DNA of 6,367 nt from contig JAIRNM010000054.1 in NCBI GenBank assembly GCA_031258055.1, positions 1 through 6,367 of the forward strand, written 5' to 3'. Position numbers and translations under genes: made by a program. This DNA comes from Bifidobacteriaceae bacterium. GTDB lineage: Bacteria; Actinomycetota; Actinomycetes; Actinomycetales; WQXJ01. Below the pieces are notes generated by a model. It was not told the DNA's origin. It ran no database searches and was given only the letters and a program-made list of their open reading frames with translations. This document shows, in pieces, positions 1-4,758 of the stretch; position 1 is the stretch's first letter, and each line of letters starts with the position of its first letter.

Positions 1-2
1 AC

Positions 3-452
3 CCGGCCAACCGACGGCGGCTGGTGCGGGCCCTTGAGGTGGTCGAACTGACGGGCGGAAGATTTCGGGCCCAACTGCCTGCTTACACGAACTGGCGTCC
101 CCTAGTGATGTTGGGGCTGACGCGGGACCTGGCTGAACTCGACCGGCTGATCGAGGCGCGGGTGGCGGGCATGATGCGGGCGGGTCTAGTCGAGGAGGTT
201 CGCGCCTTGGCCGCTGCGGGCTTGCGGGAAGGGCGGACCGCGTCCCGGGCGATTGGCTACCGCGAGGCTTTGGCCGTGATCGACGGCCGCCTCACCGCCG
301 ACCAAGCGGAGGCCGAGATCGCCCTGGCGACCCGGCGTTTGGCGCGCCGACAACTGAAGTGGTTTAGGCGCGACCCCCGCGTGCGCTGGCTCGACGCGGG
401 CGATCCGGCGTTGTTCGAACGAGCCCTAAGAGAGTGTCTTGCAACACTCTAG
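3..452 (+). CDS. miaA: tRNA dimethylallyltransferase MiaA (3' part, 5' end outside window)
   Basis: This is the C-terminal part (149 codons plus stop) of the enzyme that transfers a dimethylallyl group from DMAPP to N6 of A37 in tRNAs that read UNN codons. A37 lies next to the anticodon, so the modification stabilises codon pairing. The frame is open from the left edge. It shows the family's conserved blocks: NRRRLVRALEVVELTG near the start, the SRAIGYREAL block in the middle, and the terminal ATRRLARRQLKWFRRDPR helix, which is typical of the MiaA C-terminus. The P-loop and catalytic N-terminal half lie outside the window, so its start cannot be judged. The stop codon at 450-452 sits inside the right arm of a hairpin. 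dapF follows on the same strand about 206 bp later, the arrangement known from other actinobacteria. No truncation or frameshift is visible in the part present. Confidence 0.95.
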   Translation, partial: PANRRRLVRALEVVELTGGRFRAQLPAYTNWRPLVMLGLTRDLAELDRLIEARVAGMMRAGLVEEVRALAAAGLREGRTASRAIGYREALAVIDGRLTADQAEAEIALATRRLARRQLKWFRRDPRVRWLDAGDPALFERALRECLATL

Positions 453-457
453 GGCTC
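421..457 (+). terminator. Hairpin across the miaA stop codon, candidate terminator
   Basis: The left arm GAGCCCTA (421-428) and GAGTGT (432-437) pairs with ACACTC (444-449) and TAGGGCTC (450-457). This gives 14 bp with a 3-nt bulge (429-431) and a 6-nt loop (438-443). The miaA TAG lies in the right arm. No T-tract follows, so this is not a classical intrinsic terminator. Actinobacterial terminators often lack a U-tract, so ending miaA transcription is the likeliest role, but this is inferred. Confidence 0.5.
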
Positions 458-460
458 CAC

Positions 461-503
461 GCTAACGGAACGGCCGGTGCCTGGCACCAACCGTTCCGTT
501 AGC
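461..503. repeat. Long near-perfect palindrome (REP-like or terminator) between miaA and dapF
   Basis: GCTAACGGAACGG (461-473) is the exact reverse complement of CCGTTCCGTTAGC (491-503), giving 13 bp. Inside it, GGTGC (476-480) pairs with GCACC (484-488) around a CTG loop, separated from the outer stem by a CC/AA mismatch pair (474-475, 489-490). The whole 43 bp can fold into one cruciform or RNA hairpin of 18 pairs. It begins 3 nt after the hairpin at the miaA stop and has no T-tract. It could be a strong terminator, a stabilising 3' hairpin, or a copy of a dispersed REP-like element. Only one copy is seen in this window, so the repeat family is an inference. Confidence 0.7.
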
Positions 504-646
504 GGCGCCGCGTGTCGCAGCGTCGGCCGGTTCAGGCCCCGGCAGCGCTTCGTGCCGCCCACGCGGGCACGGTCGGAACCTGTTATCCAAGAGGTTCTTA
601 GCGGTTCTAGAGAGCGGGGAATGAGGAAATCTGCCGTTCTTTGGCT
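504..646. other. Remainder of miaA-dapF intergenic region
   Basis: No gene is supported here. Short open frames on both strands have no recognisable product and no conserved start context. The stretch holds only minor structure: a GGTTCT direct repeat at about 593-608 (two copies, 10 bp apart) and a weak 5-bp AACCT/AGGTT inverted repeat around 578-597. A purine run GAGGAAA at 623-629 lies 11 nt before an in-frame TTG at 641, which is why TTG 641 remains a possible alternative dapF start. Confidence 0.5.
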
Positions 647-661
647 TATGCTGACCGAGTG
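647..661 (+). promoter_or_regulatory. Candidate leaderless dapF promoter (-10 TATGCT)
   Basis: TATGCT at 647-652 fits the actinobacterial -10 consensus TANNNT. Six nt later comes an in-frame GTG (659), so transcription could start at the start codon itself. No recognisable -35 hexamer lies 16-18 bp upstream. The same spacing is seen before three other GTG-starting genes in the window, which is the main support. Confidence 0.4.
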
Positions 662-1567
662 CCTTATGACATGACCCCCTTGCCGGAGGGGTTGGCCTTC
701 ACCAAAGGCCATGGCACCGGCAACGATTTCGTGTTGTACGCGGACCCGGCGGGCGAACGCCCACTGACCAAGGACCTGGCGGTGGCGTTGGCGAACCGGC
801 GGTTCGGCATTGGCGGTGACGGTGTGATCAGGGCAGTTCGAGTGGCCGCCTTGGCGGACAGTTTAGGAGCCACCCGGGCGCCGGTGGACACGGACGCCGA
901 GTGGTTCATGGACTACCGCAATTCGGATGGGTCAATCGCTGAGATGTGCGGCAACGGCATCCGGGTGTTCGTCGCTTTCTTGATCGATGAGGGCTTGGCC
1001 GATCTCGCGGACGGCGGGTCGATCCAGATCGGCACCCGCGCGGGACCTGTCTTGGTTCGGCGCGAAGACCAGGATTATGTGGTTGACCTTGGAACTTGGA
1101 AGTTCTGCGGTGGCCAGGGGGCGGTTCGGCGCGGTTGCGATGTGCGTGTCTTTGCGGCTGGGTTGGAGCGGCCGCTCGGTGCCTTGAGCATTGATGTGGG
1201 CAACCCGCACGTAGTCGCGGCTGTGACGGAAGAGGAGTTGGAGGCGCTCGACCTCAGTGCGGCACCGCGCTTGGTGCCAGCCCCTGAGCACGGCGCCAAC
1301 GTCGAGTTCGCTCTGGTTGACCAGTCGGCCGGTGTGATCAAAATGCGGGTCTACGAGCGTGGCTCGGGCGAAACACTGTCCTGCGGCACCGGCGCGGCTG
1401 CCGCCGGTTTGGCGGCCTGGGCTTGGGCTGGCGCCGCCGGCCCAACCACCTGGACAGTCAACGTGCCAGGGGGAACGCTGCGCGTCCGCATGATGGATGA
1501 TGTGGTCGAACTGTCCGGCCCGGCCGAATTGGTCGCCAAAGGTGAGGTCATCAGTTCGAGCAACTAG
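659..1567 (+). CDS. dapF: Diaminopimelate epimerase DapF
   Basis: This cytosolic, cofactor-independent epimerase converts LL- to meso-diaminopimelate. The product is the lysine precursor and the cross-linking residue of actinobacterial peptidoglycan. The protein is about 302 aa from GTG 659, against roughly 275-290 aa usual for the family. The N-terminal substrate loop GHGTGNDFV is present, followed by the first catalytic cysteine in MCGNGIRVF (C97) and the second in SCGTGAAAA (C242). These two form the thiol acid-base pair. The DYRNSDGS and DVGNPH blocks are also intact. Start choice is uncertain: GTG 659 has a well-placed -10 and would be leaderless, ATG 671 would remove only four residues, and TTG 641 would add six. 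Homology begins only near FTKGHGTG, so all three are compatible. It is downstream of miaA but separated from it by strong hairpins, so it probably has its own promoter. The stop lies 5 bp from that of the convergent methyltransferase gene. Confidence 0.96.
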   Translation: MPYDMTPLPEGLAFTKGHGTGNDFVLYADPAGERPLTKDLAVALANRRFGIGGDGVIRAVRVAALADSLGATRAPVDTDAEWFMDYRNSDGSIAEMCGNGIRVFVAFLIDEGLADLADGGSIQIGTRAGPVLVRREDQDYVVDLGTWKFCGGQGAVRRGCDVRVFAAGLERPLGALSIDVGNPHVVAAVTEEELEALDLSAAPRLVPAPEHGANVEFALVDQSAGVIKMRVYERGSGETLSCGTGAAAAGLAAWAWAGAAGPTTWTVNVPGGTLRVRMMDDVVELSGPAELVAKGEVISSSN

Positions 1568-1583
1568 GCAAACTAGGCAAACT
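1562..1583. repeat. Period-9 tandem repeat spanning two convergent stop codons
   Basis: ACTAGGCAA occurs twice exactly (1563-1571 and 1572-1580), and the 9-bp period holds from 1562 to 1583. The dapF TAG (1565-1567) is in copy one and the methyltransferase stop (complement of 1573-1575) is in copy two. Each copy contains CTAG, which supplies a TAG on either strand. Confidence 0.85.
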
Positions 1584-2211
1584 GAGCCTTGTCGCCTGGC
1601 CGCTTGCGACTGACGCTGAGCACTCGGTAGCCCTTGGCACTGGCCAGTTTGCGGGTTTCGAATCCCATTTGCTCGTCCAGCCAGCGCCGCAGCGAATCGG
1701 CGCCCAGGTTCTTTTGGACCACTAATTCGGCCCGACCGGCTGGTGCTAAGCGGCCCAACCATTGGGCCAAGAGTTGGTGCAGCGCCTCCTTGCCGATCCG
1801 GATCGGCGGGTTGGACCAGATTAGGTCCAGTTCGACGTCCTCTGGAACGGCGGCAGGTAGGGCTGGCCGGATATTGGCGAGCCCCAGCCGTTCGGCGTTG
1901 AGCGCGGTTAGGGCGAGCGCTCGCGGGTTGGTGTCAACCGCCCAAACGGTGGCCGCGGGTGCTAAGCGGGCCAACGTCAGAGCCAGCGGCCCCCAGCCAC
2001 AGCCCAGGTCAAGTAGCTGCCCCGTGGCTGAAACCGGGCCGCCTAGGCGCGCCTCAGTGCGAAGCAGCACAGCCGTGCCCAAGTCAATCCGACCGTTTGA
2101 GAACACTCCCGCCGCCGTCGCCACGCGGGCTGGCTGCCCCGCTAAGGTGACGTCGACTTCACGCAGTTGATCAGGTGCGACCGGTTCGGCGGGCTCGAAG
2201 TAATGCGACAC
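1573..2211 (-). CDS. RsmC-like class I SAM-dependent methyltransferase (single domain)
   Basis: This is a Rossmann-fold methyltransferase of about 212 aa from GTG 2211. SAM motif I is LLDLGCGWGPLAL (DLGCGWG at residues 68-74), the acidic residue after beta-2 is D93 in AVDTN, and the catalytic NPPI motif IV is at residues 134-137 (WSNPPIRIGK). NPP[FYWI] is typical of enzymes methylating exocyclic amino groups, and the whole sequence resembles the catalytic half of RsmC, which makes m2G1207 in 16S rRNA. The family's pseudo-catalytic N-terminal domain seen in E. coli RsmC is absent, as in short Gram-positive members. The exact target is inferred, so no symbol is given. The start is chosen because related proteins begin at about (M/V)SHYF and because a TACCCT -10 lies 6 nt upstream with no Shine-Dalgarno sequence. 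The frame stays open further upstream on this strand, but that would run through the hflX promoter and 5' end. It diverges from hflX and converges on dapF. Confidence 0.9.
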   Translation of the reverse strand: MSHYFEPAEPVAPDQLREVDVTLAGQPARVATAAGVFSNGRIDLGTAVLLRTEARLGGPVSATGQLLDLGCGWGPLALTLARLAPAATVWAVDTNPRALALTALNAERLGLANIRPALPAAVPEDVELDLIWSNPPIRIGKEALHQLLAQWLGRLAPAGRAELVVQKNLGADSLRRWLDEQMGFETRKLASAKGYRVLSVSRKRPGDKAQFA

Positions 2212-2237
2212 AAGCCCAGGGTAATGTGGGGCCGGTG
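2209..2237. promoter_or_regulatory. Compact divergent leaderless promoter between methyltransferase gene and hflX
   Basis: On the plus strand TAATGT (2222-2227) is followed by 7 nt and GTG 2235, the hflX start. On the minus strand TACCCT (complement of 2218-2223) is followed by 6 nt and GTG 2211, the methyltransferase start. The two hexamers share the TA at 2222-2223. If both are used, transcripts would begin at the start codons about 24 bp apart, leaving no 5' UTR on either side. No convincing -35 is seen for either direction. The hexamers and spacings are seen directly; their promoter function is inferred. Confidence 0.5.
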
Positions 2238-3821
2238 AGTGATTCGACCAATCCGATAGCTGACTCGTGGTGGCGCTCGCGCCAGGGCACGGCCCTGGAT
2301 GCCACCACGGTGTCCGCACGCCCAGAAGAAGCCTGGGATCAACTAGCTGCCCCGCGAAATCTCCTCCCTTCGGCCGGATCTTTCGCGGTGACCCCGGGAA
2401 GCCAAAACTCAACTCATCTTTCAAAGTCGCGGTCACCAAGTGAACTAGAACGCGAGGAGCGGGCGGCGCGGCAGCGGGTCGCAGGCTTGGCGACCGAACT
2501 CGAAGATGTCAGCGAAGTCGAATACCGCCAGCTGCGCTTGGAACGGGTGGTCTTGGTTGGACTGTACGGCGGCGAGTCGTCCAAGGCGGAAGCGCAAGAG
2601 TCGCTGAGGGAACTGGCGGCGCTTGCCGACACGGCTGGCTCGGACGTCTTGGACGGCTTGATCCAGAAGCGGTCCGGCCCGGACCCAGCCACTTTCTTGG
2701 GCTCCGGCAAAGCATCCGAGTTGGCGGCGCTGGTCGCGGAACTGGGCGCCGACACGGTCATAGTCGACGGCGAACTAGCCCCTTCCCAGCGCCGGGCGCT
2801 CGAAGATGTTGTCAAGGTCAAAGTGATTGACCGGACCGCTGTCATCTTGGACATTTTCGCCTCGCACGCCAAGTCCAAAGAAGGGCGTGCGCAGGTGGAG
2901 TTAGCCCAACTGGAATACCTCCTGCCGCGTCTGCGTGGTTGGGGTGAATCAATGTCGCGCCAAGCCGGTGGCCAAGTGGCGGGCGGGGCTGGGATCGGCT
3001 CTCGCGGGCCGGGCGAAGCCAAGATCGAACTGGACCGACGCCGGATTAGGACCAGGATGGCGAAGCTGCGCCGCGACATCAAGGCGATGGCGCCGGGCCG
3101 GGCCACCCGCCGGGCTGGCCGTGACCGGGCCGAGGTCGCTTCGGTCGGCATCGTCGGCTATACGAACGCTGGGAAGTCCTCTCTCCTCAACGCCCTGACC
3201 GGCGCTGACGTGCTGGTGGACGACCAACTCTTCGCCACCCTCGACCCAACTGTGCGGGCCATGAAGACAGCCGATGGCCGTGTCTACACCATCACCGACA
3301 CGGTTGGCTTTGTCCGCCGATTGCCGCACGAACTGATCGAGGCGTTTGCGTCGACCATTGAGGAGTCGGCCCGGGCTGACGTCCTCCTGCACGTCGTAGA
3401 CGCCTCGCAGGGCACAGCCGAACGTCAACTCGCGGCCGTGCGCCAGACCCTGGCGGAGATCGGCGGCGGTTCGCTGGCCGGGCGTGAGCTGCTCGTCTTT
3501 TCCAAGGCCGATGCCGTCGATCCGACCGAGCTAGCCACCTTACTGGCCGCCCACCCCGGCTCTCTAGCGGTTTCAGCCGTCACCGGCGCCGGGCTCGACG
3601 CCTTGAAAGCAGCCCTGGAGGAAGCGCTGCCTACTCCTCCGGTGGCGGTTGACGTGGTGGTCCCGTTCAAACGCGGCGATCTGGTCGCCCAGGTTCACCG
3701 CCAGGGCGAGATCCTGTCCCAGACCTACGAGGCGTCTGGGACGCGCCTGCGCGCGCGGGTCAGCCAGGGGCTGGCCAAGGAACTGCTGGCGGCTGAACTA
3801 GACCCTAAAGGGTGCGGATGA
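2235..3821 (+). CDS. hflX: GTPase HflX, ribosome-splitting factor
   Basis: This is a translational GTPase of the Obg-HflX group that binds the 50S subunit and splits stalled or hibernating 70S ribosomes during stress. In mycobacteria it affects ribosome hibernation and macrolide-lincosamide tolerance. The protein is about 528 aa from GTG 2235. Residues 1-69 are an unrecognised Ser/Thr-rich extension. The N-terminal HflX domain follows (EYRQLRLERVVLVG at 96-109; KVKVIDRTAVILDIF at 194-208), then the coiled-coil linker with RQAGG and GSRGPGEAKIELDRR. The G domain has G1 GYTNAGKSS (308-316), G3 DTVGF (355-359), G4 SKAD (423-426) and G5 SAVTG (447-451). G4 carries Ser where NKxD has Asn. GTG 2235 is chosen for its leaderless promoter context, and a later start such as GTG near 2388 cannot be excluded because the N-terminal extension is poorly conserved. 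The gene ends 17 bp inside the convergent lexA gene. Confidence 0.96.
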   Translation: MSDSTNPIADSWWRSRQGTALDATTVSARPEEAWDQLAAPRNLLPSAGSFAVTPGSQNSTHLSKSRSPSELEREERAARQRVAGLATELEDVSEVEYRQLRLERVVLVGLYGGESSKAEAQESLRELAALADTAGSDVLDGLIQKRSGPDPATFLGSGKASELAALVAELGADTVIVDGELAPSQRRALEDVVKVKVIDRTAVILDIFASHAKSKEGRAQVELAQLEYLLPRLRGWGESMSRQAGGQVAGGAGIGSRGPGEAKIELDRRRIRTRMAKLRRDIKAMAPGRATRRAGRDRAEVASVGIVGYTNAGKSSLLNALTGADVLVDDQLFATLDPTVRAMKTADGRVYTITDTVGFVRRLPHELIEAFASTIEESARADVLLHVVDASQGTAERQLAAVRQTLAEIGGGSLAGRELLVFSKADAVDPTELATLLAAHPGSLAVSAVTGAGLDALKAALEEALPTPPVAVDVVVPFKRGDLVAQVHRQGEILSQTYEASGTRLRARVSQGLAKELLAAELDPKGCG

Positions 3822-4476
3822 CGCAGGTTACGGGGCCAAGGACGCGGGCTTTGTGCCCTTCAATGGGTTGATGGGTGGGATTGTCTGGCCGCAGCCAAAG
3901 GCGAGCGCCGGTGCTATCGAAGATCTTCACCGTGGTTTCATCGCCGATCTGCGCGGCGACAATCTGGCCGTTCTCCGCCCTCGGCTGGCGCCGGACGACA
4001 ACCAGGTCGCCTAGATTGATGGCTGCTCCGCTCATCGAGTCGTCGCGGACGCGAAGGAGGAAGACTTCGCCCTCGCCAGTCAATTCGCGCGGAAGTGGGT
4101 AAAGCGCTTCGATTTCCTGCCCAGACAGGACGGGCGTGCCCGCGGCAACGCGTTCGACTAAGGGAACATAACGGGGTTTTGATTCTTCTTCGCCCTCCGG
4201 CCGCCGCAGTTGAGGCACGTCCGCGTTCGGATCGATCACTTCCATAGCTCGTGGTAGCCGGTGGTCGCGGCGCAAATAGCCTTTGGCCTCCAGAACCTCT
4301 AGCTGGTGCTTGACGCTTGAAGGGCTGGTCAACCCGACAGCTGTACCAATTTCCCGCATGGAGGGCGCGTAGCCGCGTCGTTCGAGGTTCTCCTTGATTA
4401 CTTGAAGAATGTGGCGCTGGCGTGGTGTCAGTCCTCGTTTTGTGGTCTTCGGGTACTTCCTTTTCGCCTTGTCCAT
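3805..4476 (-). CDS. lexA: LexA, SOS-response repressor and autoprotease
   Basis: This transcriptional repressor of DNA-damage genes inactivates itself by cleavage when stimulated by RecA filaments. It has 223 aa, close to the usual actinobacterial length. Residues 14-80 form the winged helix-turn-helix (LTPRQRHILQVIKE, then the recognition helix around SPSSVKHQLEVL and the wing KGYLRRDHRLPRAME). A charged linker (about 84-100) leads to the peptidase S24 domain. The cleavage bond is A112-G113 (RVAAGTP), the nucleophile is S147 in RVRDDSM and the general base is K184 in TTVKIF, so it should be cleavable. The motif RVRGDSM reads RVRDDSM here. The ATG has a good Shine-Dalgarno sequence (AGGAG, 5 nt upstream). 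The gene is transcribed divergently from nrdR-nrdJ across 279 bp, and its last 17 bp overlap the 3' end of hflX. Autoregulation is expected, and candidate operators are listed separately. Confidence 0.98.
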   Translation of the reverse strand: MDKAKRKYPKTTKRGLTPRQRHILQVIKENLERRGYAPSMREIGTAVGLTSPSSVKHQLEVLEAKGYLRRDHRLPRAMEVIDPNADVPQLRRPEGEEESKPRYVPLVERVAAGTPVLSGQEIEALYPLPRELTGEGEVFLLRVRDDSMSGAAINLGDLVVVRRQPRAENGQIVAAQIGDETTVKIFDSTGARLWLRPDNPTHQPIEGHKARVLGPVTCVIRTL

Positions 4477-4481
4477 TGGCT

Positions 4482-4486
4482 CTCCT
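4482..4486 (-). promoter_or_regulatory. lexA Shine-Dalgarno sequence
   Basis: On the minus strand AGGAG lies 5 nt before the ATG at 4474-4476. This fixes the lexA start and implies a leadered mRNA, unlike the leaderless pattern of the GTG-starting genes nearby. Confidence 0.75.
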
Positions 4487-4522
4487 GCGTTTTCGCTGGT
4501 GGGAATGGTGTCAGAGATGGGG

Positions 4523-4534
4523 TGTTAGCTAACA
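4523..4534. promoter_or_regulatory. 12-bp perfect palindrome at the putative lexA transcription start
   Basis: TGTTAGCTAACA is perfectly self-complementary. It lies directly downstream of, and touches by one base, a minus-strand -10 hexamer TATGCT (complement of 4534-4539), so it would cover the start site of lexA. It does not match the actinobacterial SOS box (CGAAC-N4-GTTCG). It is a candidate operator for an unknown repressor or a divergent LexA site. Confidence 0.4.
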
Positions 4535-4572
4535 GCATAGTCCAACCGGACTGGTAATGGAACAGATGTACT
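4534..4572 (-). promoter_or_regulatory. Candidate lexA promoter with degenerate SOS box over the -35
   Basis: Reading the minus strand, TTCCAT (complement of 4557-4562) and TATGCT (complement of 4534-4539) are separated by 17 bp, which predicts a start near 4527 and a leader of about 50 nt. The -35 is weak. On the plus strand GGAACAGATGTACT (4559-4572) resembles the CGAAC-RNRY-GTTYC SOS box. Its GAAC half is intact and the other half reads GTAC instead of GTTC. It overlaps the -35, a suitable place for autorepression. Function is inferred. Confidence 0.4.
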
Positions 4573-4696
4573 ACGAGGGAACTGCGGGGTTACGGAGATG
4601 ACAGTGGTGCTAATGGCGGGGGGCCCAGCCGTCGTTCCCCCAGGCCGGTACCAACCGACCCGGGTGGTGATGCTCCGCAAACGAACGGCTAACAAT
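4573..4696. other. Middle of lexA-nrdR intergenic region, no feature recognised
   Basis: A 65-codon open frame starting at ATG 4598 crosses this stretch and ends inside nrdR. It has no recognisable product and overlaps the NrdR boxes, so it is not called. A lone CGAAC half-site occurs near 4682 without a partner. No cobalamin riboswitch or terminator is visible. Confidence 0.5.
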
Positions 4697-4712
4697 CCCC
4701 AAGATGTTGTGG
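4697..4712. promoter_or_regulatory. NrdR box 1
   Basis: CCCCAAGATGTTGTGG matches the NrdR-box consensus acaCwAtATaTwGtgt at all core positions C4, A6, A8-T9, T11 and G13, with CAA..TTG arms. It starts 32 bp before box 2, leaving a 16-bp linker. This is the usual tandem spacing of about three helical turns for NrdR oligomers. Confidence 0.75.
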
Positions 4713-4720
4713 GTGTCGGC

Positions 4721-4758
4721 TTGCTTTGGCGCAATATGTTGTTAGAGTGTTCAGCGTG
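4721..4758 (+). promoter_or_regulatory. Candidate leaderless nrdR-nrdJ promoter
   Basis: TTGCTT (4721-4726) and TAGAGT (4743-4748) are separated by 16 bp. The -10 is followed by 7 nt and then GTG 4756, so the transcript would begin at the start codon. NrdR box 2 lies between and partly over these elements, consistent with repression by blocking RNA polymerase. An alternative -10, TATGTT at 4735-4740, sits inside box 2. Confidence 0.5.
4729..4744. promoter_or_regulatory. NrdR box 2
   Basis: GCGCAATATGTTGTTA carries the core CAATATGTTG, which departs from the CwAtATaTwG consensus at a single position. It overlaps the last bases of the spacer and the first two bases of the -10 hexamer TAGAGT. 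Confidence 0.8.

Noticed and set aside
477..674. Short plus-strand open frame (and a minus-strand counterpart at 449-712) in the miaA-dapF gap
   Set aside because: It starts inside the palindrome, is Arg-rich without conserved features, and runs into the dapF start; best explained as chance open frame in GC-rich intergenic DNA.
932..1762. Long open frame (276 codons) on the minus strand opposite dapF
   Set aside because: It overlaps dapF completely, the composition is Arg/Gly/Ala-rich as expected for antisense of a GC-rich gene, no family is recognisable, and it runs into the methyltransferase gene in another frame.
2414..3151. Open frame (245 codons) antisense to hflX
   Set aside because: It is Ser/Arg-rich low-complexity translation typical of the shadow frame of a GC-rich gene; the plus strand clearly encodes HflX here.
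3802..3813. ACCC-TAAA-GGGT hairpin at the hflX/lexA overlap as a bidirectional terminator
   Set aside because: A four-base-pair stem that can be explained by coding sequence; not strong enough to support termination.
3846..3858. GGGC-tttgt-GCCC hairpin just past the hflX stop as an hflX terminator
   Set aside because: Only 4 bp of stem, inside lexA coding sequence and without a T-tract; too weak to call.
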